NCBI GenBank assembly: GCA_947095535.1
Contig: OX352774.1
Coordinates: 8,866,001 to 8,930,000 of the forward strand
DNA length: 64,000 nucleotides
Source of the DNA: Poecilobothrus nobilitatus
Taxonomy: Eukaryota; Arthropoda; Insecta; Diptera; Dolichopodidae
Direction of reading: 5' to 3'
Under the pieces are notes generated by a model. The model was not told the origin of the DNA, searched no databases, and worked only from the letters and a program-made list of their open reading frames with translations. Both the position numbers and the translations under genes were made by a program. Positions 1 to 14,000 of the stretch are shown one piece after another; the stretch's first letter is position 1, and each line of letters starts with the position of its first letter.

Positions 1-474
1 CAGAAGAGGGTACAGAAGAGTATATCAAAAACAAATTTACAAAAGCTAGAGCAACATTTGAAAGTGGAAATAATTAGACATAATGTGAAAAATATGGAGA
101 AAACATAGAAAATGAATCGTAAAGAAAACAAACAAAAACACAACAACCACAATTTGTGGATTAAAAAGTGCCTCCGAATGTAGAATATACTGCCCAAGAA
201 GAATACATAACGGAGAGCTGTGGGATACAACCGACCAAGCAAAATAGAAATTAAGAAACGAAAATATAGATCAATTGGTCCATAGAAAATTTCCTAATTG
301 CATAGCTAGGCAGACGCTGGAATGAAATCCCCAAGGGAAAAGGTATATTTGTAGACCTAAGTATAGAATAGTAGAAACAGAAATAACACAAAAGAACAAG
401 ATATTGTCATAAACAAAAGAAATAGCACAAAATAAAACCAGATAAAAAAGCTTTGTGGAAGCCCAAAGGGTGTA
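1..474 (+). pseudogene. Decayed LINE reverse-transcriptase C-terminal region (cut by window start)
   Basis: Translation gives broken pieces of the C-terminal domain common in insect LINE endonuclease/reverse-transcriptase proteins. EEGTEEYIKNKFTKARATFE is at nt 3-62. A segment around nt 200-240 reads NGELWDTTDQAK. NPQGKRYICRPKYR lies around nt 320-365, and KEIAQNKTR, a stop, and KSFVEAQ occur before about 474. Frame changes and in-frame stops show that it is dead. The tract is A-rich and more GC-rich than the sequence after 480. The clade (RTE-like) is a family-level guess from memory. Confidence 0.7.
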
Positions 475-3400
475 GAAAAGGAAAAAAAAATATAAGAATA
501 CTAAAATGTGCTTAAGAGAAATTAATAATTTTAAAATTACTTTAAAATTTTTGAATATAAGTTATACGTCAGTGGTTACGTCATTAAAAATTTATGTAAA
601 TATGTAATATTTAATCACATATGAACTTTAAAAAATTTTTAAATTGGAAAATTTACTATGTGCTATATTTACAAATGGTTCCTGTTTACAAAAATTTTTA
701 GTGTAATTTTTATAAAATTAGTTTCCTTTTAAAAGTTATATTACTGAAGAATATTGCAAAATATTTTTTTTTTTAAATAAATTCTATTTTTTATAAAACT
801 CTACACCTTTTTTTTTGAATTTATTTACCGAAACTTAACTATGACTATTTTAGAAGCTGTCCATTCACAATTTGCTTAGGATTTAGAACCTGCCGTTTTT
901 AATATTTATTTGCATTTTATTTCCGTGAAAAAAAATACTTTGATTTCGAAGGTATTAAATTATATTAATTGTGTACAAAGCGTTTTACTTGTAAATATTA
1001 GGACAACTAAAGATAAGAGATAAGATAAGATTACAAAATTTCTTTTCACCTAACACTAGCAGAATTAAAAAAAAATAATATAAAAATGATCTGTTAATTC
1101 ATTTTTTTGATAATACCTATAGTAGGCATAAATTCAAAATGGTGGTTGTAAAAAATTTGATATTTCTGAGTCTTTCATTCCTATTTATAGTAGGCATAGT
1201 TAATTTTGTTTTTTTTTTTCAGTACTTTAAAAACACTCATTTGATACAATTATTTTAAAATCATAAATTGTCACCTGTGTCCAAACTATGTCCAAAATTT
1301 CAAGTTTACAACTCAAAGGGAAATGTATCTAAATGGCTGGAATAGATTCCGAAGAAATAAATATCACGATAAAATTAAAAATTGCTGTAAATATTTTTTT
1401 TTTGATTATTTCAAATATACAACAACAAAAGACTTAAAATAGTTCTAATTAAATTCTATTTACCATAAGTGTAAAATAAATAAAAGCAAACAAAAGCACA
1501 TATATATTATGTATGAACAACCAACCGGAAAGACGAGTCAGTTTTGTCTTTTATATTCATATATAATTTATTAAAAAAAAAAAAAAAACTATTCTCATTC
1601 TTAGTTTTGACTACAACCATATCTAACTTAAAAAAAAAACACAAAGAAATAAATTGCAAAACATTTTAGTGGTTTCACCTTTACCACACCTTTTAAAATG
1701 AAAAACCCTCAAAGTTACGAATGCTCATGTCGGAAACAAAAAAAAATCCTTATATCCTGTTCTATTGTTAATTAAAAATGAAAAAAAGAATAATGAAAAA
1801 ACCACGTAATAGTAAACAACAAGTCCTTCATATTTAATGATATGTGGTCGGTTATGGGTTTTTTTTAAATTAAATAACCAGAAAGAAGATGTGATCCAAG
1901 CAACATAGGATATAAAAAAAAGAATTAAAAATTAAAAAATAGTATGATGTTTTTTTGTTGATTTATTTGTCACTTAAAATGATTCGTCCCTTAAGATGAT
2001 AAAATGATTCGTTCCTAAAAATGATAATAAACCATAACTATTTGATATTGCTATATTACGTATATATTATTTGTATTGAATAAATCGGCTGAATAAGTCG
2101 ACGTTGTATAGAATTGCCTAATATGTTTGTATTGTTCGAAAGGATTCTTTATTATAACATTGTCATTTACAATTATTTGACTTGTATAATGAGTTTATCT
2201 TTATAAATATATTGCATGTGCTGTCAAAAAAGAAACCTTCCAGGATCTTGAAACTTATTTGAATTATATTTTTTCCAATCCTATATTTTAAAAATAACTT
2301 TATGTAGGTCTTTAGGTTTAAATTGTTTAGTTTCAGTAATTAGTCTGGAATGTAAGAAAACGGACGAAATGTCAGTACGAAAAATAATATTGGCTACACC
2401 TAAATCTGAAGCTTAGAATAGAAATAGAATATTTCTTATACTCTTTTAAAGTTCCAAAATTAAAAATGTTTTCAAAATATCTGTAGTGTTATTTAAAAAA
2501 ATCTACACATACATTTTTATTACTTTGATATTATAAACGAATCAAATCTTTTTAATATTATTCTAAAAGAAAATATATTACTAAAACGGTATATAAAAAA
2601 ATTCTTCTGATTATTTTTGTGGTTTTTGATGACGGGACAGGTTTGCTGACATTTTGTTGTCATAATTTCATGACAATGATAACAAATTAAATTTTTTTGA
2701 TTGGCTTGTAGAATTAATAAAAGAGACAAAAACTAATAATTCTTTTAGTGAAAATTTTTTTAGTTTGATTTTTTATACTGATTTTTGTTTTTGATTTTAT
2801 GAAAGGTAATTTTTTTTTTTTATTCCTAAGACACATATTATTGGTTATTAAAAAGAGACAAAAAGAAAAAAAAATAAAAAATCAATCGCGTGACTTTTTG
2901 TCCTTCTTTGATAGTTTTTTAGTGTTTTATTGTATTTAATATTATGTGTGGGTGAAATAGAAATAACGATTTAAAGAAAATAGAGAAAAAAAAAAACAAA
3001 ATAAATCTTGGATTGGTTATCCGTATAATCCTTGAATAATGGTATCCTTTTCTTTTATTTGCATGTGGCTAACATAAAAAATGGTTTAAATGTTTTTGTT
3101 TTTAGTCATTTGGATTTTAAATCACCTTAATTATTTGTTGTTTTAATAATTAAAAAAAATATTTATTAGTCATATTATTCTTAAATAATGAATTTTTAAA
3201 ATTTTTGTATTGAATGAAAATATAAAAAACAAAAATTCAAGAATTAATTTGAAGACTTTAGTTGAAGAGTTGAAAATTTGAGATTTTCTTATCCTTTTGA
3301 CCATTTTCTCCTTTATTTTGTAAAATTGAAACTATGTTATCAAGTTAATCAGTTTTTTATTTCTATTTTATATTATGAGTTTTGTATGAGTTATAAAATG

Positions 3401-3759
3401 TCTATAATTTAACTGCAGATGATGCTTCTCTAAGCGATTATGACCATATATTTTTATAATTTATATAGAGTCCTTTTGAAGGCAATTGAATTGAAACTGG
3501 ACAATATTAAAAAAATATTTTTTCTAAGTGATCTAAATAGGTTAATTAGATATTGAATAGAAATTACATATATATATATATTATATTTTTTTTTTACATT
3601 TGTTACTTTTTGGATCCTTTTTCCTCTGGTAAATTTAAGTTTTTTTAAGATCCGTTATTTTGAAAAGATATATCAATATAAATTTGAATAGTTTTTAGTT
3701 TACTATTGGTAGCTTATTTAGGTTATTTTTTAAAACAATTTTATCAGTCCTGCAAGGAT

Positions 3760-5135
3760 GGGACTTCTGTTTACAAAACTTCTATACTATACAAAAAAAA
3801 AATGTCAGATTCCGCTAAACATTTTTTCAATCTAAAAATGATAAGCTGCCGCTAACTATTTTTTAAACTTTATAATTCTTATTAAAAATTATACAGTTTT
3901 GTGTAGTTTAGTATTGAAATTTGCGGTTAAGTAAAAAAAAAATTTTTGCTGGATTTTGCTTCTGTCATAATTTCTGGATTTTATTTCGACACTTTTTAGA
4001 AAAAATTTGAGATTTTGAGAGACGAGTGATATTTCAAAATTATTGTATATTCCCCTGTTTTACTTTCCCCTATACCTCGTCCTGTACTTTCTTTTTTTTT
4101 AGATGTATTAGATTATTAGATAAATTGAAAATATGATATTTAGACATCTGTATAGATATTTTTTTAAAGTAAAACTGAACTAATGCTTCAAAACATTATA
4201 TGGGGTATATCTTTCAAATTAAAGAAAGGTGCCTATTGATTTTATAAGAATTTTGAAGAAAGTAAAGATTCTAGATTTCTTTTTATTTTTTTTAGATTTC
4301 GTTTTTAACAGTTTTGGGTTTTACATAACGCCTTTTTTAGCACATTTTCATAAAATTTTGAAAAAATTTGCTTATTGGTTTCATTCTGTCCGTCCATCCG
4401 TCTGTCTGGGTGTTTACAAAACTTCTACAACTTTTTGAAATAAAGCAATGAAATTTTAACTACGGGTAGGCATCGCCAAAAAACTAATTTTGTGGACCAA
4501 CTTTTTTCTGTAGGCCCACCATTTACGGAGCTATAGCCCTACAAAGTTCGAAAAAGTCCTATACTTAAATTGTTAAAACAAAGGTTCTATAAAGCATATT
4601 TTCAATCTGAAAACGCCAAATGATAGCTGGTTTTATAAACTTTATAAATATATATAAAACAAATATGTGGCTTTTTCATACGGTATTTTAATATACTAAT
4701 TAATTATGTGAAACTCAATTTTTGCAAAAATTTGGACTTCTTTTATCTTTCAAATAGTTTACTTAGAAGCTTGAAGTTTTGAGAGGAGTTAGATTTTTGG
4801 AAATAAGTATGAATCATTTCAGAAAATATTTTTGTGTCGGCACCCTTTTAGGAGCTGTAAAGGGTCACATTTTAAAATTCTCTATTTTTTGAAGTAATAT
4901 ACAAAAATTAAAGCTTCAACAATATATTTTTGTTTGCGTTAATAATTTTTCTTAATATAGGGTTACCTTATAATTGACGAAAGTGTGATTAGATTTTTCT
5001 CAATTTCTCAATCTTACCGAAAAAAAAAATTAAGCACATTTATTTTTCAATATATCTACTATTTACTCTAGGCTTATTATGGCATATTTTTCAATGTGCT
5101 TTTTAAAAACCCTTTGGTTTTACCATTACTTGTTT
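3760..5135 (+). repeat. Dispersed repeat, 'GTCCGTC' family, adjacent partial copies
   Basis: A partial copy (about 3760-4010) precedes a longer one (about 4230-5135). The longer copy has a tract rich in GTCCGTC/GTCTGTC at 4385-4415, followed by ACAAAACTTCTACA. The phrase AAAAATTAAAGCTTCAACAA appears near 4906, and the 3' terminal block AATGTGCTTTTTAAAAACCC at 5093. The same phrases in the same order recur at 27190-28165. No coding capacity is visible, so it is a non-autonomous or decayed element of unknown class. Confidence 0.6.
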
Positions 5136-8100
5136 TTATTTGGGCATATATTTGTTATTATTTTGAAAAATTTTAACAATTTAATGGGTTAAGTTCTTAA
5201 ATTATTGTGGTCATAATATTTTAACTCTTTGTCCTTGTTGCCATTTTTTGAGATTAAGAAATATAAAGACTTAATACATGATAGTGTTTCCTAAACATGT
5301 GTATTTAAATATTTTTTAATTAGCACTGTATAATTTGTTTATTAAGTTTAAGGTTAAATTAGGTAATGTATTAATATAAAATTTATACGTATTATGTAAT
5401 TTACCGACACATTAATGTTATAAAGTCATATTTAATTGTTATAAATACTTAATTTTCTGCCAAAAATTTGGTAAATTGAAATTGTTTAGATGGTGACCGA
5501 TTTTTCTATAAAAAAAATTCAACACAATTTTTACTAAATTATAATTTATTTCCTAATTTTTATAATGTTTCTTCTTTTGTAAATAAAAAAATTAAACAAT
5601 TCAAAAGCAAACAAAATAAATCCAAAAATATTAAAATGCCTTGTCATCGTCATTTCTGATCCATCCAAGTTTAATAACTCATACACAAAAATTTTTTGAA
5701 GGATAATGTAAAAAATAAAAACAAAATAATGTGTATTATATTAATATCTTGTTAAACTATCAAAAAAACTTAAAAGGCTAAATTATTATTAAGTTAAGAA
5801 TATTAAAAGAACAAACATCATAATAATGAAAAACAAGACCCTTTAAATATCAGGAAATCATTAACGCTTTTTTATATTCTTTAATTTTTTCCCTTTACTA
5901 TTATTTCCCTTTCTTATTAAAAAAAGAAAAACTAAAAATAATATAAAAAATGATTGAACTTATATATTTTTAGAGTTACCTGGTTGCTGATATAAAAATC
6001 CAAAATTTATTAAAAGAAAAATATCTTTTTTGAAATCTATTTTCAATTTTTTAACCCAAAGATTCAATGAAACAGAAAAAAAATATAACTATAGTGTTTT
6101 TATTAAACTATTTGGCAACCCTAATTGTATATATATACTTTAATTAAAAGACAAAAAAAAAAAAAATATTTGTGAATATTTAAAACAGGAAAAATATTAA
6201 AAATTATTGCGTGTACACATAATTATTTAACGACTATAAACTTTTCATAGTTTTTTATTAAATAAACTTTTAAGAATTAAATAGAAGGTGGGCATTGCCT
6301 TCAAAAAATTATTTTATCTTTATTTCAAAGTTCCGTCCCTGATTATGACTGACAGATGAATTAACTATTAATTTTTTTTCCAATTTTTGTTTAAGTTTTG
6401 AACCTGAAGGTGTATTAAAGGAAAGCTTTTCATATTATAAGAAAAAAATTTTAATAACTTAAGTGGTTTTTCTTTTCTAATTCTTTTTTCTTTCTCTTTC
6501 TTTACCTTTCCTGTTTTCTTTCATTCTTTTTTAACTTCTTTTGACTGCAACAAAACAAAAAAATTTAATTCGCCTTAAGCTTTTTATATATTTAAGGCGA
6601 AATAATATGAATTTTAATTTGTGAAATCAAATCGAATGTAAATCGAGTCAAATTATATGACGAAAATTTATCGAAAGTTTTTTTTTTATTAATTTCGTAA
6701 GTTTTTGTTTGCTTTAGTGATTTTAAGTTTAACTACTTAAGTTTCTCTACTTATTTTATTTCAATTAAAGTTAAAAATATTTTGCACGTGAAATTTTTTA
6801 TGCGTAATGGAATTGGTATGAGGGAAGGATATGGTAAGAAAGAGTTCAAATGTTATAGAAATGGTATAATCTGAAATTTTCAATGGCGAGTAATTTTATT
6901 TTTATTTCTTGAATTTTCCATATTATCAAAAATAAAAAATATTATGTATGAAGTTTAGTGTAGATCCAGTCATATTCAAACTTGAAAAAAACCAATTTTT
7001 TCAAGTCTTCCAAGTATTAATTACGTAAATAAATTAAATTTTCTTATATGACATTAAATTTATTAAAAACTAATCATCAAACTAAAAATTTTGTGATAAA
7101 ATTTAGCTTTCCGAAAAAGAGTAAAAAAAATTTTTTTTGTAATAAAACTTAGCTTATTTTCAAGAGAGTTTTTATACCTCTTTTGAAATCAATTTTCCCT
7201 GCTAACAATTTGCGATATAGCTATTAAAGTCCCTCAGTTGATACTTTAAATGCATATTAATTCTGAGCTACCGAAATTCATATATAAGAAAATGCTGATA
7301 AAAAATACCGTTTTTAAAGCACTTTAAAAAAAAAATACAATTCATTTTAAATTTGCATAGAAGTGTGAATGGGTGTCATAATATCTTACGTATGTTCATT
7401 TAGATTTTAGACTTTATAATGAAAATTTCCAAGACAATATTTTATTTGAACGTCTATAATGGCCATTTGGCATGTAAAACTTAGTTTTTATTTTGTTTTA
7501 TGTTTTTGAATTTTTTTTATTTTATAAAGTTTTTAGGGTATATTATTAATTATTTTACAATGGTTTGAAAAATTAACGTATATTACTTAAAAACTTTATA
7601 ACCATTTCAACACAAGTATATTGAAATCGTTCTTGAAAAATTTTAGTTTCTTTATATAAAAAATATTTTAAATCTTGTAAGAAACTTTAAAAAACAATTA
7701 GCATTTTAATTTTTTTTTTGTCACAAAATTGAAGAGTACGGTCGTATTATATTTTAAATTAATTTTTCATATTAAAATTTTATGAATGTTATAAACTTCT
7801 GACTTCTCAGGAATGAAAATCATAGATGAACTTCCTTTAATAGTTTTTCAACAATATGTTTTGAGTTAAAGAGCAAGGATTGGGTGAACATAATGAATTT
7901 ATTCAGAGTAGTACATGGCTGCCAGATCTTAATATTGGGATTCTGAAAAAAGTTAAAATATTTTTTTTTTTTTGGCATTTGAACTTAATTGGTCGAACCT
8001 TTTGAGAAACAAAAAGAGTTAATGGATGAAACTTGAATCGATTTGTAATCTCTGAAAGTAACTGGCTCTAATTCTCGGGACTCATATATAAAAAAATTAA

Positions 8101-8992
8101 ACTTTTTAAAAAATATCCTTTAAATGTTTTTATAAACATTATTTATCAAGTATTTAATTTGCTCTTGTTTTAATTTTTGGTTGTTCTGGATTATTTGAAA
8201 ATGCATGAAATTGACTATCTAATACTTCTAGAAACTACTAATATTTCTTTAATTATCCCATTCCTTAAACAAGGTAGTGTTCTAATTTGATCACAATTTC
8301 AGTTCAGCTAAATTTAGTAAAATTTCATTAAAGTTTTTTTTTTTTATGGAACAAATATAGTTTTCTAACTGTAAAATAAACTATTCTATGAAAACTTTCT
8401 GATATTTGAGACTACCATATAATCAGAACATATTTTCTATTTTATTCTAAATTTCTAACCAATAAACCACCAATTTTTAACTAATATTCTAGACTAAAAG
8501 TGAAGGGAATGTAACAACAGTAAAATGGCGTGAGACTATTTTTTTTTTTTTTTTTAGTATTTATTTGTAAAATTATTCAAATATGAATTGAAAAAAACCA
8601 AAACAAAAACTTAAAAGGCATAGTAAAAAAAAAAAAACTTAATAAAAATAATAAAAAAATTTCTTGGCAACAGCACATTTTCTTTGAATCCATTTCAATT
8701 TCTTCTACCTTTTCGAACTATTTTAAATTTCATATTATATTGATATTCAAAAATGAAGAATACAAAGAAAGGGCAATATAGCATAACAAAAGTTCCAAAT
8801 AATTTGAATATTTAATAGTTGAAATGGACTTTGGGTTGTATCAGATCAGGTACTGTTCATGGAGGCACTTAAAGAAAAGAAGTAGTGAATAACAGAATAA
8901 ATAATAGTAATATTGTATGTATGATTGTATATAAACCGGAGAAATAATATACCGAAACATTTTAATAATAATACATAATAATCAAATGATAC

Positions 8993-9000
8993 CATATATT

Positions 9001-9032
<32 letters not shown>
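8993..9032. repeat. (TA)n microsatellite
   Basis: An almost uninterrupted TA dinucleotide run, broken once by a C. Similar shorter runs occur at 23228-23246 and 24712-24730. Confidence 0.9.
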
Positions 9033-9151
9033 ATTGTAGTAAATATGTATATTAATGTATATATATTATTGTTATAACAGGAATAAAAACATTTAATATA
9101 TAATTGGGTACTTTAAGTAAGTATTTTGCATAATGTTAGTACTTATACGTT

Positions 9152-9210
9152 ATGTCCTCCTCCTTCTCATCTCCTCCCCCTTCCTCTGCATGACGTTCGT
9201 CCTCTATATA
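9152..9210. promoter_or_regulatory. Pyrimidine-rich tract with TGACGT and TATATA, possible upstream regulatory segment
   Basis: A CTCCTCC-rich, GC-elevated tract is followed by a CRE-like TGACGT (9191-9196) and TATATA (9205-9210), about 1.8 kb before the presumed start exon. It is the most compositionally distinct tract in the upstream region. No initiator can be assigned, so a promoter role is speculation. Confidence 0.2.
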
Positions 9211-11016
9211 GAAATTTCGTAAAGTCTAAAAGAAAGAAAGAAAAAGATTGGTAAGTAAAATATTTATGAGAAACAAGTGAAGAGTATATATTATGGTAGT
9301 GTAAAGTAAAAGTAATATTTCGTGTTTTAAAATAATGAAAACGCGAGTAGGTCTAGAAAAGAACAACGAAAAACAACAAAATCAGAAATTTCATACAGGA
9401 TTTTAATGAAAAAAAAACAATGCAAAAAACAAAAAAAAATTATAATAATAATAAACAGGGCTTTTTCATACCGTTACGACGAACTATAATTTTTTTTTTT
9501 TTTTTGCAATAAATTTTTGCTTCGTTTTTTGCCTGTTTTTTTTTTTTTTTGGTTTTGTTTTCTCTCTTAAGTGAGAAAAAAATGAAACTAATATTATTTT
9601 GTCAGTCACACTTAAACAGTGAATTAAGAAAGTAAAAATTGTTTTGGTTTAAGAAAAAATAAAAAATCGAAAAACAAAAAAAAAAAAAACAATCTTCCTT
9701 TTTTTAGTTTTCGTTGTTTTTTATGTTGTTTCTTCCATTTTATTTCTTCTCATTATTGCGTTTTTTCGCATCTTCGTGAAATAATTTCACTATAAAACAA
9801 GTATTACTGTACATAATAAGTTTATAAAGCGTGTCAATTTTATATTTTTAATATTGTGGTGTTGTCATTTTAAAGGACAACATTTTAATAGAGTGTCAAT
9901 TAATAATGGAATCATTTTTATAGTTTGTACCGTTATTTATAACAGTAATAATTGCAGTAAAAAACAAAAAAAAAAACGTGCCACCGAAGTATCCCGAAAA
10001 TTCCTCAATTATCTTCAAAGTATGTAACAGAGGAAAAAAAAAAATTCAGGATTGAAATAAAACAAAGAAATAATTATATATATGTATACAGTGTTGCAAA
10101 ATTCTTAAAAAAAACCTCATGTTTGACTTGCATTGAAAAGCAAAAAAAAAAAACAAAAAACAAAAAAATGCTTTTAGTGTTCCAAATTTTGTTTTTAAAG
10201 AAGCCAAAAACCAAAACACAAGTTAAAAAATATAATGCATAAATAACAACAACAAATTTTCTTTATAACGATTTTTTGTTTTTTACATATTTTATAATAT
10301 GAAAAGAAAAAAAAAGGATTTCTAGGACACAATACATTTATATTATAACTGTTTATTAAATGATTTATTTGTATTTTCCAAAGTAATTTTTTTTTTTTTT
10401 TTGAAGTCCATAGATACATAATAATGCATATGCATCATAATATACAAAACAATATTTATATACATATACATACATATATGCGTTATAACGGTATAATGTC
10501 CTTTAAGGTGAAATTTCACAGTTAAATTAAACCTTTAACTTATACATAAAAAAAAAGTCATATAAAGAACAGTTTGTTTTTAAGTTTTTTCTCTTACAAT
10601 TAACGGGTGAATCAGTAAGCGGATCAAAAGAAAAAAAAATTTACAAGATAATTATTTATGAATGTATACCTATATAATATAAATATATAAATATGTAATT
10701 AAAAAATGTTGTTTTATAAAAAAAAAGACATATTATAAATGTGTTTTTCATCAGTAATTAAAATAAATATAGTTGTTATATGAAATAAAATTATTTATTA
10801 AGAAATTTAAATATAATTAAAAAGAAAAAAAAAAACAAACAAAAAAGTCATAATATTTATTTAAATTAAAATTAAGTTTTAGGGTTAAGAATAAAGTGTT
10901 AAGTGTAAATATATATATTTGTTGACAATATAACAAAAAATATATATATTTGTTTTTAATTGAGTAAAACAAAAAATCTTTTCAACATAGATCCAAATTA
11001 TTATTATAGTTTTCAA

Positions 11017-11085
11017 ATGCTTGACAGTGACGAAGAGTCACCATTTTTGGTGTTATCGTCACCAGCATTAATATCAACAACTTGG
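11017..11085 (+). CDS. DCX-EMAP: DCX-EMAP exon 1 (probable start exon, residues 1-23)
   Basis: The exon begins at ATG 11017, the first in-frame ATG after an in-frame TAA at 10957-10959, and runs open to a GT donor (TGG|GTATAA). It is acidic then Ser/Leu-rich ([10 protein letters not shown] at the start). Its phase 0 end joins exon 2 without a break. A possible AG acceptor at 11008-11009 lies just upstream of the ATG, so an untranslated leader exon farther upstream is possible. The homology of this short stretch cannot be judged by eye, so the call rests on frame, phase and position. Confidence 0.6.
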
Positions 11086-14000
11086 GTATAAAAAATTATT
11101 TTATTTATTTACTTTACTTTAAGTTTTTAATTAAATTAAATGTTAATAATTAATATTAAGTCTAAATTAGCCGAATTAATCTTAAAATTAAGGAATAAGC
11201 CTTTAGAAGAGGTTAAATCTTAAGTAACACTTTTTGCGTCATTTAACCTGTGTCTTATGTTTCATATTTTATAACTATGAATTCGTGTCAACAATTATTC
11301 TAACAAGTGTTTGTTAAAACCAAATTTAAATTAAATGCCATTTTTATCAAATATTTATCCTTTCGTTGAATAGCTCTGAATTTTTTTTTAGTTTATTAAC
11401 CTGCCACATATAAATGTAAGAAGAAAATTACGCAGGATTTTCTTTCCTGGTGCCGCTGTAAATGTCATAAGCAAATTATTATGACATGTGTGGGATTTTG
11501 AACCCACAATTCCTTAGTGTTTACAGTGTGTTTTATTCGCTCTTACTCACTAGTCCACTAAGCTCTCGTATAAGATTTACTTAAACAATTTTAAAGTATC
11601 TTAAAGTCACTATTTTGAGCAGTTTAATATAAAACTGACTTATTTATTCCTGTGTTCATGATTTTAGCTTTATTTTCACTTTGATATGAGTTAGGTAAGC
11701 TCTGCATTCAATAAAATTAACTAAATAATTTCTGGTATTTTCATTAAATCTAACACTTTTGGTCAAACTCAATCAAGTTTATTTTTGTTTTATTTTTTTT
11801 AATTTCCTTTTTTTTAGTATAACTTTTGTTAGTGTTCTACTTTTAAAATTTTTAACAAAAATGGTAATAATAGGAAGTATTTGTTTAAATGCTACAGTCT
11901 AAGTATCGTGTACCACTTCCTACGATTCTTCTACCTGACTTTTATTCACTGTGAACAAAAATCTTTTTTTTTCTTCAAAGATTAACTGATTTTGAATTTT
12001 TTTTTTAGGTTAAATAAATTTTCTTGGAAATTATTTTTCTTTTCAATTAAGTTTCATAATTAAAATGTAATTTTTTTGTTTCTATTTTACATGTTTGCTA
12101 TTATAATTAGGTACCTATTGTAATTAATTTTTTTTTTAATTGAAAATTTAGTTAAATATATTCAATTTAATTTTAATTTTTTTTATTCCTAATAGCCTGC
12201 CAGTTACGGGAAAAAGAACGGTATGTGGTATGCATCACCTGGTAATCAAGGATGGGGATCAAAACCAGCTAGTCGTAAACCATCAATAATGGAAGCTGAT
12301 TTAGGAACATTATCATCAACGACTGGTTCTATTAAACGTAGTGCCGGTCGTGTTATTAGAATAGTAAATCATTTGGATCATTCAGTACAGGTATTTATTT
12401 ATTTCCAACAAAACATTTTTTAAAATTATTTTCTAAAGATTAGGAAGATTAAGTAAAAAAAATATATTTGAGAAAATAACTCAATTTATTTTTTAAAAAG
12501 TTAAAGATTTTACTTTTTACTGTCCTCAATAGCAACTCAATTGCGTTAGTTTAGAATTCTTTAATTTGCTTTCTACAAAATTTTCTTTTTACGAAATTGG
12601 TGAAATCAATGCAGATAATAAAGCCTGAAGGTTATCGACCTTATGATGATACACTCCTCCTGTCTAAGTATTTTTGCCAAATATAACTTTACACTTTCTC
12701 CAATATGCTTGGAGGTATTATTGTGCTCATTTATAGTTAAAGTAAATAACAGATAAGGTGTTCAAGAGTATCTTTAGGCTCACGTTATTTGGAAGGGCTT
12801 GATTTTAAATGAAAATATAATGCAGAAAATGACTTTTAGTTTTACATTGCTTCTTCTTCCCGAAGATTTTCATTAGATTTGAACTTACATATTATGTATT
12901 GGAATTCTAACGTGAATAAATATAATAAAATTAACAAATTCCAAAAGAGCCAAACACTTTTGTATTAGTTTGTATTTGTTATTAGTTTGTTTAATATCTT
13001 ATATACAAAATGTACTTTTTATAAGAATATTTTTAGGATTCGTTTTCAACCCCACTCATTCTCGTACAATAAAAATAAGATATTCATTTTAAAAAAACTA
13101 GAACGATTATAAAATTAAATGACTTCAATTTAAGTAAAAAAAAAAAAAACAAAAATAAAATTAAATTGAAGTTATAAAATTCAGGTTCTGGTTTAAATTA
13201 CTTTAAAAACTATTTCATTTTATGTAATATTATTTTAACTAATAAAATTTTATAGTAATTATGACTTTTTTTAAATTTATAATAAAAATTTTCTCATATA
13301 GTATTTGTTAAAATGGAACAATTATATTTTAATTTCATTGTACTAGGATAATGTTTTCATTGACCTATATATATCAAGAAGCTAACCCTATAGTTTTTTT
13401 TTAAATTTTATACTTAATAAAAAAGTTTCAGTTATGTTGGGCAAAAAAAAAGTTGCATGTATGTATTAGAATTATTAGAAGAAAATTAACAAAGAAGAAT
13501 AAAAAAAAAAGTTGCCTAAAAGTATGCTATATTTTTGAATGAATAATTTTTAAATGAAAATAAGGCCCAGTAAGGGCTTCGGTGGCCTAGTGGGTAGGCG
13601 TGTGGCATATTAACCGAAGGAGTGTGGGTTCGATCCCTGCACAGGTCATAAGTGTTTTTTTCTTTACATACCCCTCTTATGACCAAATATAATGTAAATA
13701 TATAGTATATAATATAAACAAAATAAATAATATTAGTATATAATTTAATAATAGTATAAAAACCTATAATGGCCTTGGCAGCCGATACTTCAATAATATT
13801 GCATTACATTTATGTATGTAATATTAATATAAATTAATAAATAAATAAAGGGCCAGTAAAATTGCTAAATTACTAAATTGCTTATTAAACTAGGGAGTGC
13901 AGGTTCAAATCCTACACAGGTACCAAGTTTTTTAAATTAAAATCAAATCCTTATTGCTACCAACTATAGTATAAACATATAATATTTAATATAAATTAGT

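Larger units (their letters stand above)
475..11016. other. Intergenic or 5' flanking AT-rich sequence
   Basis: No supported coding sequence was found. It holds many A/T homopolymers, a TA microsatellite (8993-9032), dispersed repeat copies around 3760-4010 and 4230-5135, and a pyrimidine-rich tract at 9152-9204. Short ORFs such as those at 2520-2729 (minus), 4229-4438 and 10195-10419 (minus) are low-complexity or lie within repeats. Part of this region may be promoter or untranslated leader of DCX-EMAP, but I cannot place a transcription start. Confidence 0.6.

Noticed and set aside
9602..9607. Initiator-like TCAGTC
   Set aside because: No downstream promoter element or TATA at the right distance, and such hexamers occur by chance.
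13574..13655. Possible tRNA gene (clear A and B boxes)
   Set aside because: Body, tail and target-site duplications show it is the head of a SINE, and the same head recurs at 32906-32986, 33071-33152 and 60861-60940.
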